NCBI RefSeq assembly: GCF_019823065.1 | Contig: NZ_CP081966.1 | Location: 1,581,501-1,645,500 of the forward strand | Length of the DNA: 64,000 bases | Source: Pseudomonas mosselii | GTDB lineage: Bacteria > Pseudomonadota > Gammaproteobacteria > Pseudomonadales > Pseudomonadaceae | Reading direction: 5' to 3' | In this document: in pieces, positions 41,046 to 50,092 of the stretch | Numbering within the stretch: the first letter of the stretch is position 1 | Layout: every line of letters starts with the position of its first letter | The notes under the pieces: generated by a model | Seen by the model: the letters and a program-made list of their open reading frames with translations, nothing else | The model's database searches: none | What the model was told of the DNA's origin: nothing | Translations under genes and position numbers: made by a program

Positions 41046-42332
41046 ATGCAAGCTTTACACAAGGCGATTCGGCGAATTCTGCCTCAAAGTAACTTCGCCA
41101 AAAGCGTGATGACGCTAATGACGGGGACCGGGTTGGCGCAAGCGCTGCCGATTGCACTCTCGCCGATTCTTACCAGGCTGTACACGCCTCAGGAGTTCGG
41201 CGTTTTTGCTTTGTATGGCTCCATCTGCGCCATTCTCGCTGTATTGGTCACGGGTAAGTACGAGCTCGCGATCGTTGTTCCTCGACGGGATGGCGAGGCT
41301 ATCAACCTTGCCGCAGTCACCATGCTTTCAAGTCTGGTGGTCAGTGTCATTTTACTGTGTATTCTTCTGGCTTGGAGTGAGCCAATAGTCAGTTTGCTGG
41401 GGCATCCTGAAGTCCGTTCATGGCTTTACTTGGTGCCTTTGGCAACCCTGATCCTTGGTTGCTATTACGCCTTGAATTTTTGGGCAAACCGTCGCTCCCG
41501 TTACAGAAGCATGGCGATCAGCCGGGTTGTGCAGAGTGGGGCCAGTAGTGCCATGCAATTGGCCGCCGGTGTGTCCAGGCTAGGCTTGCTCGGGTTGATA
41601 ATGGGGCAGCTGCTCGGCCAGTTATTGTCAACGTTGTTCCTGGCCAAATCGCTCCCTCCCATCGAGCGCGGGATGTTTCGACGCGTCAGCTTAAAGCGCA
41701 TGAAATGCGTCGCTCGCAGGCACATTGGTTACCCCAAATACATGGTGCCAGGTCAGGCCATGAGTGTTGGGGCGACAGAAATGCCGCTGTTGTTGTTGAC
41801 CGTCTTTTTCGGGGCAGGTATCGCAGGCTTCTACTCGTTGGCCCAGCGCGTGATGGCTGCACCTTTGAGTCTGGTTGCCAACGCCATTGGTGATGTTTAC
41901 CGCCAGAAGGCGGCGGATCAATATGCCAGTCAAGGTGAATGCCTCGATATTTTTCTCGGCTCACTAAAGCGACTTGTATTGTTTGCGTTTCTGCCAATGC
42001 TGCCGGTGCTAATGCTCGGGCCTTGGTTGTTTGCCTTCGTTTTTGGTGACGCTTGGCGGTCGGCTGGGGAAATTGCGTCGCTGCTTTCCGTTTTGGTGTT
42101 TTTCCAGACGCTGTCCTCGCCGCTAAGTAGTACCGTACTGCTCCCCGGGTGGTTGCATCTGGACTCGCTCTGGCAGTTCGCAAGGCTGGTAGCCGCTGGA
42201 CTGGTGTTTTATGTGTGCGATCGCTTGGGTGTTGGCTACATGGTCGCGATCACTACGCATGTTTGCGCCTTTTCGCTGTTGTATCTGGTTCACTCGTATT
42301 TTCAGTATAAAGCTGCAAAAGGCCGGCGGTAG
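41046..42332 (+). CDS. wzx: Oligosaccharide flippase family protein (Wzx-like)
   Basis: A 428-residue membrane protein with about twelve hydrophobic segments, typical of the MATE-like polysaccharide flippases. The N-terminal ALPIALSPILTRLYTPQEFGVFALYGSI is a family signature, as is IGYPKYMVPGQ and IAGFYSLAQRVMAAP in the second half. Wzx moves undecaprenyl-linked O units across the inner membrane. It starts three bases after wbpE. Base composition falls from here to about 49900 relative to the sugar-nucleotide genes, suggesting a separate origin. A shortened relative of its C-terminal half lies at 44238. Confidence 0.87.
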   Translation: MQALHKAIRRILPQSNFAKSVMTLMTGTGLAQALPIALSPILTRLYTPQEFGVFALYGSICAILAVLVTGKYELAIVVPRRDGEAINLAAVTMLSSLVVSVILLCILLAWSEPIVSLLGHPEVRSWLYLVPLATLILGCYYALNFWANRRSRYRSMAISRVVQSGASSAMQLAAGVSRLGLLGLIMGQLLGQLLSTLFLAKSLPPIERGMFRRVSLKRMKCVARRHIGYPKYMVPGQAMSVGATEMPLLLLTVFFGAGIAGFYSLAQRVMAAPLSLVANAIGDVYRQKAADQYASQGECLDIFLGSLKRLVLFAFLPMLPVLMLGPWLFAFVFGDAWRSAGEIASLLSVLVFFQTLSSPLSSTVLLPGWLHLDSLWQFARLVAAGLVFYVCDRLGVGYMVAITTHVCAFSLLYLVHSYFQYKAAKGRR

Positions 42333-42355
42333 GTCAATTATTTTGAAGGAAGACT

Positions 42356-44251
42356 ATGCGAATTAGTTATGGGTGGCGGCTGTGGGGGCTGATAATCGCT
42401 GTTGCCAGCATGGCCTTCGCTGTGGCGAAATTTGTCGATTTTGATCACGAGGCAGATGCCCCTGCATCTGTTTGGCTGCAGCGTGTCGGGGCGCAGGATA
42501 AGGTCGATTTTTCCAGTCTACTGGTTCCGTTGCCGAATGCAGGTGCTGGCAAGGTCGGTGTCAAGATTTTTGAAGAAAATGACTGGCAGGTGTACCGTCT
42601 GTACCCAAGCGGGCAGTTGGAGGTGTTCAGGCGCGAGGCAGGGGAGTATAAGCGTTTAAATATTTCCAATGGGTGGCGCCGAGACACCTTTCCTATGCTG
42701 GTCATGTCGGTGCCTGGGCGATTGTTCCTGGTCGGGTACGATGTGGTGCGCAATGTGCCTTCTGGGCGAAGCCTCTCGGTCACCCAGCCTGGTTTCGATG
42801 TGTATGAAATTCAACCGGGCACCCAGGGAGAGCCCCGTGCGATTGCTACTGGTGTTGATCTTGGAGGAGGGCTCGACTCCATCGTCTACGGCCGTATCCG
42901 GAACTCTACTATAACGCTCTGCGCTGAGCGTAGTTGTGCAGACATCGGCAGTGGCGGAGCGGTTAGCGCCTGGTCCCTGGATGCACTGGCCGGACACGAA
43001 TTCGTTGAGGTTGCATTCGACGCGGACTCCGCATACGGGCTTGTACGCAAAACCTGGGATGACCGCATCGACGGTAAAATCACCGAGGATCATGCAGAGT
43101 TCTTTCTTGCGAAGCTGACTTCGACTGGTGCAGTTGTCGAGCCTCTATCGGGGGGCGGAGTTCCCTATGCGCTGGTGGTCAATAAAGGCAGTCCCTCTTG
43201 GGAGAACGCGAACAGCGTAGAAGGTTTGCAGGCGTTGCTGCGTTACGAGCTTTCACGTATGCGAAACGGAGGGTTGATTGATTTTGGCGATAACAATCAA
43301 GAGGGTCGTATCGCCTGGAATCAGGTTTATTACTTGAGTGGTCTGATTTCGGTGGCGCAGGGCGGGTTGGGGTTCTCCAGTCCGGAGTTGGAGGATTATG
43401 CTCGTCGAAGGGTCAGTGCGGAAGTCGATCTGATTGCGCGGCTTGCAGATATTGACCTGCCGGGTTACAGGGTGAAGCGCTACTCGTTGGATAGAGAACC
43501 GCTGATGTTTGCCTTGCATCTCGGGCGGGTTGCTGATCTTTTGGCGCGAGCAGATAGTCAGAAGATGGGAGCGCCATCGGTACAGCGAGCCTTGGCAAAA
43601 ATTAAATCAGAGTTGCTGACATTTGAGCACACGGTTGAACACCCTGTTGACTGCCGCTTGCCGGGCTTAAGTGCTTGTAAGACGCTAGGTTATCGTCAGG
43701 GTTACCCTTTCTGGGCGGATGGCGTCAATGTCCCCTTCAATTATGTTTCAGGTTACGCCAGTGGCCTGTTGGCTGTTACTGATGATGAGAGTAGTGTTGA
43801 TTTCGTCAGGACATTGATGCAGCCATTACAAGAACTGGAAAGATTCTCTGAGTCTCCGCGGGTGTGGCGTTATTGGGGGTTTGAGGGGCAGTCCGGGTGG
43901 GGCTATTCGAATGGCGGGTCTGTGAATACACCAGACTGGGCGGGGAATAGCGCGGGCTTGGATGTTGCCCACATTACTTATAGAAGCATGGATGCAATGG
44001 CATTATTAAGGCTCGCGCAGAAGCGTCAGTCTGCTATTGAAAAGGGCAAAGTTGATCATTTGAAAGACCTCGTCTCTCAAGGGATGCTTCTGCCTTCTGT
44101 GAATGAGGCTTTCTATCAGATGGGGTCGCCGGCGGTTCTTGAACCGATGGTCTCCAGGCGCTTTTCAAGAAGTACGCAGGCGTGGCAGATTCAGGCTCAG
44201 GTCTGGGCATTGTCCGACATGGCATTGAGTTTTAGGCATGCAGCACGTTGA
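42356..44251 (+). CDS. Hypothetical exported protein of the O-antigen locus
   Basis: A 631-residue protein of unknown function. An N-terminal hydrophobic segment (LWGLIIAVASMAFAVAKFV, residues about 10-28) suggests a signal anchor or signal peptide, leaving the body in the periplasm. Residues about 50-270 are rich in beta-strand-like repeats resembling a propeller or sandwich, with a Cys pair in CAERSC. Residues about 285-620 are helical with paired-helix spacing and aromatic motifs (GRIAWNQVYYLSGL, FNYVSGYASGLLAV, GQSGWGYSNGG), which could be an alpha/alpha toroid like polysaccharide-acting enzymes or uronyl epimerases. That fold guess is weak. A good GAAGGA site precedes the ATG. It lies between wzx and the wzx fragment. 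Confidence 0.75.
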   Translation: MRISYGWRLWGLIIAVASMAFAVAKFVDFDHEADAPASVWLQRVGAQDKVDFSSLLVPLPNAGAGKVGVKIFEENDWQVYRLYPSGQLEVFRREAGEYKRLNISNGWRRDTFPMLVMSVPGRLFLVGYDVVRNVPSGRSLSVTQPGFDVYEIQPGTQGEPRAIATGVDLGGGLDSIVYGRIRNSTITLCAERSCADIGSGGAVSAWSLDALAGHEFVEVAFDADSAYGLVRKTWDDRIDGKITEDHAEFFLAKLTSTGAVVEPLSGGGVPYALVVNKGSPSWENANSVEGLQALLRYELSRMRNGGLIDFGDNNQEGRIAWNQVYYLSGLISVAQGGLGFSSPELEDYARRRVSAEVDLIARLADIDLPGYRVKRYSLDREPLMFALHLGRVADLLARADSQKMGAPSVQRALAKIKSELLTFEHTVEHPVDCRLPGLSACKTLGYRQGYPFWADGVNVPFNYVSGYASGLLAVTDDESSVDFVRTLMQPLQELERFSESPRVWRYWGFEGQSGWGYSNGGSVNTPDWAGNSAGLDVAHITYRSMDAMALLRLAQKRQSAIEKGKVDHLKDLVSQGMLLPSVNEAFYQMGSPAVLEPMVSRRFSRSTQAWQIQAQVWALSDMALSFRHAAR

Positions 44252-44708
44252 GCGCTCACTGAATGCAGATGGACGTGTGGTCGGCGTCGGTTGCCCAAAA
44301 TTCGTGGTGCCTGGGCAGTTGATGAGCGCAGGCGTTAACGAACTGCAGCTGCTGCTTACAGTATTTTATGGCTCGGTTTTCGCGGGCCTTTACTCGCTTG
44401 CCCAGTGGACAACGATTGCGCTAATGGGTCTGTTTGCCAATGCCATTGGTGATGTCTATGGGCGGGAGGCCGCCGAGCAGTATGCGGGGAAAGGTGAGTG
44501 TATAGATATATTCATCGCTTCTTTCCGGCAACTGCTTGTGTTTGCATTCCTGCCAATGATAGCTGTTTTCATGCTTGGTCCTTCCATTTTTGGCTTTGTG
44601 TTCGGAGAGGATTGGCGTGGGGCAGGTGCAATTGCATCGGTCTTGGTGTTCTTTATGTTGCATTATTTCATTCGGTTTCAGGCAGCAAAGGGATCGCATG
44701 TTGTTTGA
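44238..44708 (+). pseudogene. Truncated second wzx (flippase) fragment
   Basis: The 156-residue frame matches the C-terminal half of the intact flippase at 41046: PKFVVPGQLMSAGVNELQ lines up with PKYMVPGQAMSVGATEMP, and ANAIGDVY, GECIDIF, FAFLPM and MLGP are shared. The first roughly 220 residues are missing. After VLVFF about 60 residues that exist in the intact copy are also lost, and the frame joins straight to a FQAAKGS tail equivalent to YKAAKGR. It overlaps the end of the preceding gene by 14 bases. A functional flippase is very unlikely; it looks like the remnant of a duplicated or imported wzx. Confidence 0.8.
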
Positions 44709-45226
44709 GTCAGGGAGGAGGTGGTTGTGCTGAGGCAGCAGTCCGGTTGGTGTGTCGCTGAAGTGAGGGGGTATTCCCCGTCGCTTACGCGATATTTTTG
44801 CACTTTGCCATTTTGGCGATGATGTTAGGATGGGGGCGTTGCTGGCACGTTAGGTTTTGTGTGGTCGGCGCTGAGATAAAAATATGAATTCTGGCGGCTG
44901 ATTCTAAGGAGAGGTGCCGGTGGTAGGGGTTATGGAAACTGCTGACTACACAATAATGCTCACTCAATTGAATGTCATGAAGCCGGTGTTCTCCGGTTTC
45001 TGGGCCTTCAATGTGGTGTGCACCTTGTTTGTTCTGACTACCTGTGCGTTCAGATTTTCGAAGAACAAGTACATCCTTGCGCGGTTGTCGTTTTGCTTTG
45101 CTTTGTTCGTTTGCGTATTTTACCAGGTGCCTCTGGTGATTTTTTCCGTGCAGTTGGACATGGCCCTCGCTGAACCCTGGGCGTATGCATTGGTCGTCAA
45201 TGGCGGTGCAGTGGCGCTTGTGGCGT

Positions 45227-45234
45227 GGGGGGGG
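45227..45234 (+). repeat. G8 homopolymer at the wzy frameshift
   Basis: Eight consecutive G put the upstream frame into TGA at 45235. Nine G (or six) would continue the frame from ...VALVAWGG into VSSRFDF. G7 runs also occur further down the same gene. It could be a phase-variable slippage site, a fixed mutation, or a sequencing error. Confidence 0.7.
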
Positions 45235-46052
45235 TGAGCAGTCGCTTCGACTTCAAGGCCGAAGGCTCCGAGTTCCCTATGGCAGTGAACGGGGTTTACT
45301 TATTCACGGCGCTCGCTGGTGCCGCCTTGGTGTCTGTTTATTTGTGGAGGGTGTCGTGGGAGTGCAGTGGGCTTTACGCACTGCTTTACGATCCTTGGAT
45401 GACGTTGTTGGCTCGTGAGTTTAGTGTAAAACTTATTGGTACATCTATCTCAACCTATGCTTTGGGTGCATACGTAAACACTGTAGCGCCCATGCTAGCG
45501 TTGCTTTCCATCTGGTTGATCAAGGCTTCTGTTCCGCATCATCCACTTCGCGCGATAATCGCTATTTTCATAGGATTCCTGGCGATCTTGGCAGTGCTCA
45601 TCAGCGGCACCAAAGGACTCTTGGTTTCTTCGATGCTGATGCTGTTGGCAGGGGCATTCTTCTGGTGCAGGACCTGGATCTCTCGCCTGCTGATGGGCGG
45701 CTTTGCGGTGGCGTTCGTAATGGCCTCGCTTGTCACATTCGAGGTGCTGAAGGAACGCGAATCGGTGGTGGGGGGGCGTTATGACTTCGCAGCCTGTTCA
45801 GTCAAGGCCGGCACATGCCAGAAGAGCAAGGAGCTCATAGACTCCCTTGGCCTTAGGGATTATTCGTTGGGATTGCCTTCCAAATATATCACCCCTATCA
45901 GTACGCGTCTCGAATGCCTTTGTGGAAGCAAGGGGGGGGAGGAGCAATGCTCACAGGGTGTATTGTTGTGTATGCGCTCCATAGACCCCATCTTCAACTG
46001 ACCTCTCCGTATCCCGGATGCTGGGCTCCCTATTTTCCCGTGGAGTTCCGTC

Positions 46053-46412
46053 ATGATGCGTCCCGACGCCAAAGTGCAGAAGGTCTATCTCTACCCAAAG
46101 CCCGTCGACTTCCGCAAATCCATCAACGGACTGGCCGCGCTGGTCGAGCTGGACATCAAGGTGGAGGTGTTCAACCCGGTGCTGTTCGTGTTCCTCAATC
46201 GCACGCGCAGCCAGGTCAAGATTCTCTACTGGGAGCGCAATGGCTTCTGCCTGTGGCTCAAGCGACTGGAAGCCGAGCGTTTCAAGACCAAACCCGATGC
46301 GGGTGACGAAGCCATCGAACTGACGGTCGACGAACTGAACTGGCTGCTCGACGGCATCGACCTGTGGCGCAACCGTCCGCACCAGATACTGACGCCGCGC
46401 TTCGTAACCTGA
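46053..46412 (+). CDS. tnpB: IS66 family accessory protein TnpB
   Basis: A 119-residue protein with the IS66 ORF2 hallmarks: VYLYPKPVDFRKSINGLAAL near the start, then VLFVFLNRTRSQVKILYWERNGFCLWLKRLE. It is required together with TnpC for transposition of IS66 elements; its biochemical role is not known. A start one codon later (second Met) is possible. It ends 19 bases before tnpC. Complete and apparently functional. Confidence 0.93.
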   Translation: MMRPDAKVQKVYLYPKPVDFRKSINGLAALVELDIKVEVFNPVLFVFLNRTRSQVKILYWERNGFCLWLKRLEAERFKTKPDAGDEAIELTVDELNWLLDGIDLWRNRPHQILTPRFVT

Positions 46413-46431
46413 GCCGGTATAATCCACGGCC

Positions 46432-47997
46432 ATGATCGCCGTGCCCGAATCTCTTCCTGACGACCCAATCCTGCTGAAGCATTTACTGCTGCTGGCCAGT
46501 GAACAGGCGGCGGCGAAAGATGCTCGCATAGAACAACTTCAAGAACAGGTCGCCTTGCTGCGCCACAAGCTGTTCTCGCCCAAGTCCGAGCGCAGCTCTG
46601 AAGACGCCGACTCACCGCAGTTGGCCATGTTCAACGAGGTCGAAGAGCTGATCGAAGCGCCGGCCGCCGAGCCAGTCGAAGCCGAAGCCGAAGCCGAAGC
46701 CGAAGAAGTCGTTGCGCCGGTCAAGCGCCGTGGCAAACGCAAGCCGCTGCCGGCCAACCTGCCGCGCGTGGAAGTCATCCATGAGCTACCCGAGCATGAG
46801 CGCGCCTGCGCCTGTGGTGCCTGCAAGCAGGTGATCGGCGAGGAGACCAGCGAGCAGCTGGAGATCATCCCGATGCAGGTGCGGGTCATCCGCCACATCC
46901 GCAAGACCTATGCCTGCAAGGCCTGTGAAACCGCGCCGGTCACCGCCGATAAACCGGCACAACTGATCGAGAAGAGCCTGGCCAGCCCCAGCGTGCTGGC
47001 GATGCTGCTGACCACCAAGTACGCCGACGGCATTCCGCTGTACCGCTTCGAAAAGATGCTCAGCCGCCACGGCGTCGACATCCCACGGCAGACCCTGGCG
47101 CGTTGGGTGATCCAAAGTGGCGAGCAACTGCAACCGTTGCTCAACCTGATGCGCGACAAACTGTTCGAATACCCCGTGCTGCACTGCGACGAAACGCGCT
47201 TACAGGTGCTGCATGAACCGGGGCGCGACCCCTCGGCACAATCCTGGATGTGGGTGCAAAGCGGTGGGCCGCCGGACAAGCCGGTGATCCTTTTCGACTA
47301 CACAGCCAGCCGCGCGCAGGAGGTGCCGCTACGCCTGCTCGATGGCTACCGCGGCTACCTGATGACCGACGACTACGCCGGCTACAACGCCGTGGCTGCA
47401 CGCGACGGCATCGAACGCCTGGGCTGCTGGGCGCATGCGCGACGCAAGTTCGTCGAAGCCCAAAAGGTGCAGCCCAAGGGCAAGACTGGGCGTGCCGACG
47501 TGGCGCTGAGCCTGATCAACAAGCTCTACGGCATCGAGCGTGACCTGAAGGACGCTGACCATAGCGAACGCCTCGACGTCCGCCAGCAACGCAGCCAGCC
47601 CCTGATCGACCAACTCAAGGCCTGGCTGGACAAAACCCAACCGCAGGTCGCTGGGCAGACGGCCCTGGGCAAGGCGGTAAACTACTTGGCCAGAAACTGG
47701 AGCAGGCTGGTGCGCTACATCGAAGGCGGGCATCTACCGATCGACAACAACCGCGCCGAGAACGCCATCCGTCCCTTCGTCATCGGCCGCAAGAACTGGC
47801 TGTTCAGCGACACGCCGAAAGGCGCTACCGCCAGCGCGCAGATCTACAGCCTGATCGAAACTGCCAAAGCCAACGGGCAAGAGCCTTACGCCTGGTTGCG
47901 CCACATCCTTGAACGCCTGCCAGCGGCGAGCCGCGTCGAGGATTACGAAGCGCTGCTGCCGTGGAACTGCTCGCCAGCTTCTGCCTCTGCTTCCTGA
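46432..47997 (+). CDS. tnpC: IS66 family transposase TnpC
   Basis: A 521-residue DDE transposase. An N-terminal leucine-rich coiled region ([25 protein letters not shown]) is followed by a zinc-finger-like cluster ([10 protein letters not shown] ... CKACE), the catalytic domain with [10 protein letters not shown] and MTDDYAGYN for the two Asp, and [20 protein letters not shown] containing the Glu. A short acidic tract is encoded by four GAAGCC repeats at about 46679-46702. Full length for the family, with no frameshift. It moves the element in which it lies. Confidence 0.95.
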   Translation: MIAVPESLPDDPILLKHLLLLASEQAAAKDARIEQLQEQVALLRHKLFSPKSERSSEDADSPQLAMFNEVEELIEAPAAEPVEAEAEAEAEEVVAPVKRRGKRKPLPANLPRVEVIHELPEHERACACGACKQVIGEETSEQLEIIPMQVRVIRHIRKTYACKACETAPVTADKPAQLIEKSLASPSVLAMLLTTKYADGIPLYRFEKMLSRHGVDIPRQTLARWVIQSGEQLQPLLNLMRDKLFEYPVLHCDETRLQVLHEPGRDPSAQSWMWVQSGGPPDKPVILFDYTASRAQEVPLRLLDGYRGYLMTDDYAGYNAVAARDGIERLGCWAHARRKFVEAQKVQPKGKTGRADVALSLINKLYGIERDLKDADHSERLDVRQQRSQPLIDQLKAWLDKTQPQVAGQTALGKAVNYLARNWSRLVRYIEGGHLPIDNNRAENAIRPFVIGRKNWLFSDTPKGATASAQIYSLIETAKANGQEPYAWLRHILERLPAASRVEDYEALLPWNCSPASASAS

Positions 47998-48092
47998 AAA
48001 AAACCGTCCGCCAGGACGGGGTTCATGGAGCGGTTACATTGTTGTCACCTAGCCAGAGCGTTGCTGGATCCTCCGGTCAGGGTGTAACAGAC

Positions 48093-48164
48093 ACGTCAGA
48101 TCAGGATGTAAAAGTCACGTCAGATCAGGATGTAAAAGTTACGTCAGATCAGGATGTGATAATC
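48093..48164 (+). repeat. Three tandem 24-base repeats in the wzy loop
   Basis: Units at 48093-48116, 48117-48140 and 48141-48164 each start ACGTCAGATCAGGATGT. The first two differ only at the last base; the third diverges in its final part. They encode TSDQDVKV, TSDQDVKV and TSDQDVII in the hydrophilic loop of the candidate polymerase. Copy number could vary by slippage without changing the frame. Confidence 0.85.
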
Positions 48165-48775
48165 GCCCCTGTTCAGAGCATAGCCACTGTGCCCGCTCAA
48201 AGTGTCGTGACCGTGCCAGAGTATATGCAAAAACAACAGGAGCCAGTCGTTCAGGTGCAGGAGGTGGCTGCGTCGCAAAACAGGAGTTTGATTTTCCTGC
48301 AGGCAATCTTCAACCGGATGCTGGTGATTCCATTCCAGGTTTCTGTATGGAACTTCATGTATGCCGAAAGCGAAGACGTGGACGGGTTCAAGACCTTACC
48401 GTTTGCCAGGCGCGTACTGGGAGAGTCGGTAAACATACCTGAGTTGGTCTATCAGAAATTTGGCTCTGTCTATGCAGAAGGTGATAAAACCAGTACCAGT
48501 ACGGCACCGACGAGTTTTTTCCTTGTCTATCCAGCGTTCCTGGGGGTGATGGGGATGGCAATCGCACTGCTGGCGATTATTGTGCTAGACCTCATTCTTG
48601 CCAGATTGGCATCCTCCATGGGGAGCGGCCTGATTCCAATCCTGGTCGGTGTTGTACTGATAATGTGTGTGAATTTCATGTCGTCAGACTATATCACCGT
48701 ACTGATGTCTCATGGTGGGATCGCGGGTCTCCTCATGTTGTCGTTCTACACCCTACTGCTCAAGAAAAATAGCCG

Positions 48776-49912
48776 ATGAAAACTCTTCATTTAACTCACA
48801 CAGATATTGAGTCTGATTCGAGAATACTCAAGGAAATGGGTGCGCTGGCTGCTGCTGGCTATGCCGTCAGTGGGTTGGGAGTCGCGCTCGATGAAGGCGC
48901 TCAAAAGACCGCTATTTCCTTTCCCGCAGATATCGTCGCGCTCAACCTGGGGGCGCGGAAGCTGACATCTGTGCCGAGGACCTTGCGGCACGTCATTACG
49001 CTGCTTGAGCTGGTGTTTAAAATGCTGCCTCGGGCAGTGCGCAAGCGTCCAGACGTCATCCACTGTCACGATATACTTGTCCTGCCGCTGGGGTGCATTG
49101 TGAAATGGCTTGTCGGTGGAACACTGGTTTATGACGCCCATGAGTTGGAGTCCAACCGAAATGGGCTGACCAAACTGCAAGGTACGTTGACATTGCGCAT
49201 GGAGAAGCTGCTATGGCGCTTCGTTGACGCCTTGATCGTGGTCAGCCCTTCAATCGATCGCTGGTACCAGGAAACCCTTGGCCCAAAGCCGTCTGCGGTC
49301 ATCCTCAACTCGCCGCTTTTCAGCGGGGAACAAGCTCATGATGAGGATTACCTGCGCAAGAAATTCTCAATCCCTGACGAAAGCAAGATTTTCATCTATG
49401 TCGGAATTCTGGGGCATGGTCGTGGCATTGACCTGCTCACGGAAGCCTTCAAGGATCCGCAGGTGTCTTCGCATGTCGTTTTCCTAGGCTATGGCGAGTT
49501 GAGCGATGAGCTCAAACGCTTGGCGGCGCAGCACTCTAATATGCATGTACACGATGCTGTACCGCATTCGCAGGTCGTGCCGATCGCGCAGTCAGCGGAT
49601 TTCGGATTGTGCCTGGTTCAGGATGTTTCCCTCAGCGATTACTATTGCCTTCCCAACAAACTCTTCGAATACTGCTTTGCTGGCGTGCCTGTGTTGGCCT
49701 CGGATTTTCCTGACATTCGCACTGTGCTTGCCACGTACGGATTGGGTGAATGCTGTAAACTGCAGGCCAATGAAATACGGGACGCTATCCTGAGGCTCCA
49801 GCGTTCGCAGGTGGCGTTCCAGTTTTCCGACCTGACGCCTCTGAGCTGGCAAGCCCAGGAGCAGAAGCTGGTGGTGCTTTACCAGCAAAGCCTTTCAAAT
49901 CGAAATCACTGA
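48776..49912 (+). CDS. Glycosyltransferase family 4 protein
   Basis: A 378-residue GT-B glycosyltransferase. The N-terminal domain includes HCHDILVLPLG and VYDAHELESNRNG, and the C-terminal nucleotide-sugar site has YVGILGHGRGIDLL, FLGYGELSDEL and LPNKLFEYCFAGVPVLASD, where the Glu of the E-x7-E motif lies. It should add one sugar to the lipid-linked O unit on the cytoplasmic face; donor and linkage are unknown. The ATG overlaps the end of the wzy pseudogene by four bases, so its translation may suffer from the upstream damage. Base composition is intermediate between the A+T-rich centre and the following genes. Confidence 0.88.
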   Translation: MKTLHLTHTDIESDSRILKEMGALAAAGYAVSGLGVALDEGAQKTAISFPADIVALNLGARKLTSVPRTLRHVITLLELVFKMLPRAVRKRPDVIHCHDILVLPLGCIVKWLVGGTLVYDAHELESNRNGLTKLQGTLTLRMEKLLWRFVDALIVVSPSIDRWYQETLGPKPSAVILNSPLFSGEQAHDEDYLRKKFSIPDESKIFIYVGILGHGRGIDLLTEAFKDPQVSSHVVFLGYGELSDELKRLAAQHSNMHVHDAVPHSQVVPIAQSADFGLCLVQDVSLSDYYCLPNKLFEYCFAGVPVLASDFPDIRTVLATYGLGECCKLQANEIRDAILRLQRSQVAFQFSDLTPLSWQAQEQKLVVLYQQSLSNRNH

Positions 49913-50092
49913 TTTTTCTGGTGGGCACGCAATCCATGCATGGCCGCCTTGAGATCGTTGCGGCGTGTGTAAGGGGGAGATCCCTCCGGAAGCCAGTCGT
50001 AGCGCCAGGCGTTGCTCAGCGGTCAGTGCGTACCGGCTCAGATTACAACCCAGCGCGATCGCTAGGGAAAACCATTCAATACGGGCTGCAAT

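Larger units (their letters stand above)
45970..48037 (+). mobile_element. IS66-family insertion sequence, 2068 bp, inside wzy
   Basis: The ends are imperfect 20-base inverted repeats, GTATGCGCTCCATAGACCCC at the left and the complement of GTAACCGCTCCATGAACCCC at the right (16 of 20 identical). They are flanked by identical 8-base direct repeats ATTGTTGT at 45962-45969 and 48038-48045, the duplication length typical of IS66. It encodes TnpB and TnpC; there is no room for a tnpA gene in the 83 bases before tnpB. Intact target repeats and exact restoration of the host frame point to a recent insertion without later rearrangement. Confidence 0.93.
44920..48779 (+). pseudogene. wzy: Candidate O-antigen polymerase (Wzy-like), frameshifted and split by IS66
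   Basis: Three coding pieces, 44920-45237, 45225-45969 and 48046-48779, form one broken membrane-protein gene. Adding one G to the G8 run at 45227 and removing the IS with one target copy gives a continuous 594-residue frame. Predicted membrane segments are spread along it (FWAFNVVCTLFVLTTCAF, AIIAIFIGFLAILAVLISGT, LGVMGMAIALLAIIVLDLIL, PILVGVVLIMCVNF), with a large hydrophilic loop after the IS site. A locus of this type needs one Wzy, and this is the only multi-spanning candidate left. Wzy proteins share little sequence, so the name is by context. GTG at 44920 follows AAGGAG by eight bases. It overlaps the next gene by ATGA. Confidence 0.75.

Noticed and set aside
46679..46702. Short GAAGCC repeats in tnpC as a variable tract
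   Set aside because: Four hexamer units in an acidic linker of a transposase; in frame and unremarkable.
47961..48779. Stand-alone 272-residue gene starting in the IS66 end
   Set aside because: The first 28 codons are IS sequence; the frame is the tail of the split polymerase gene.
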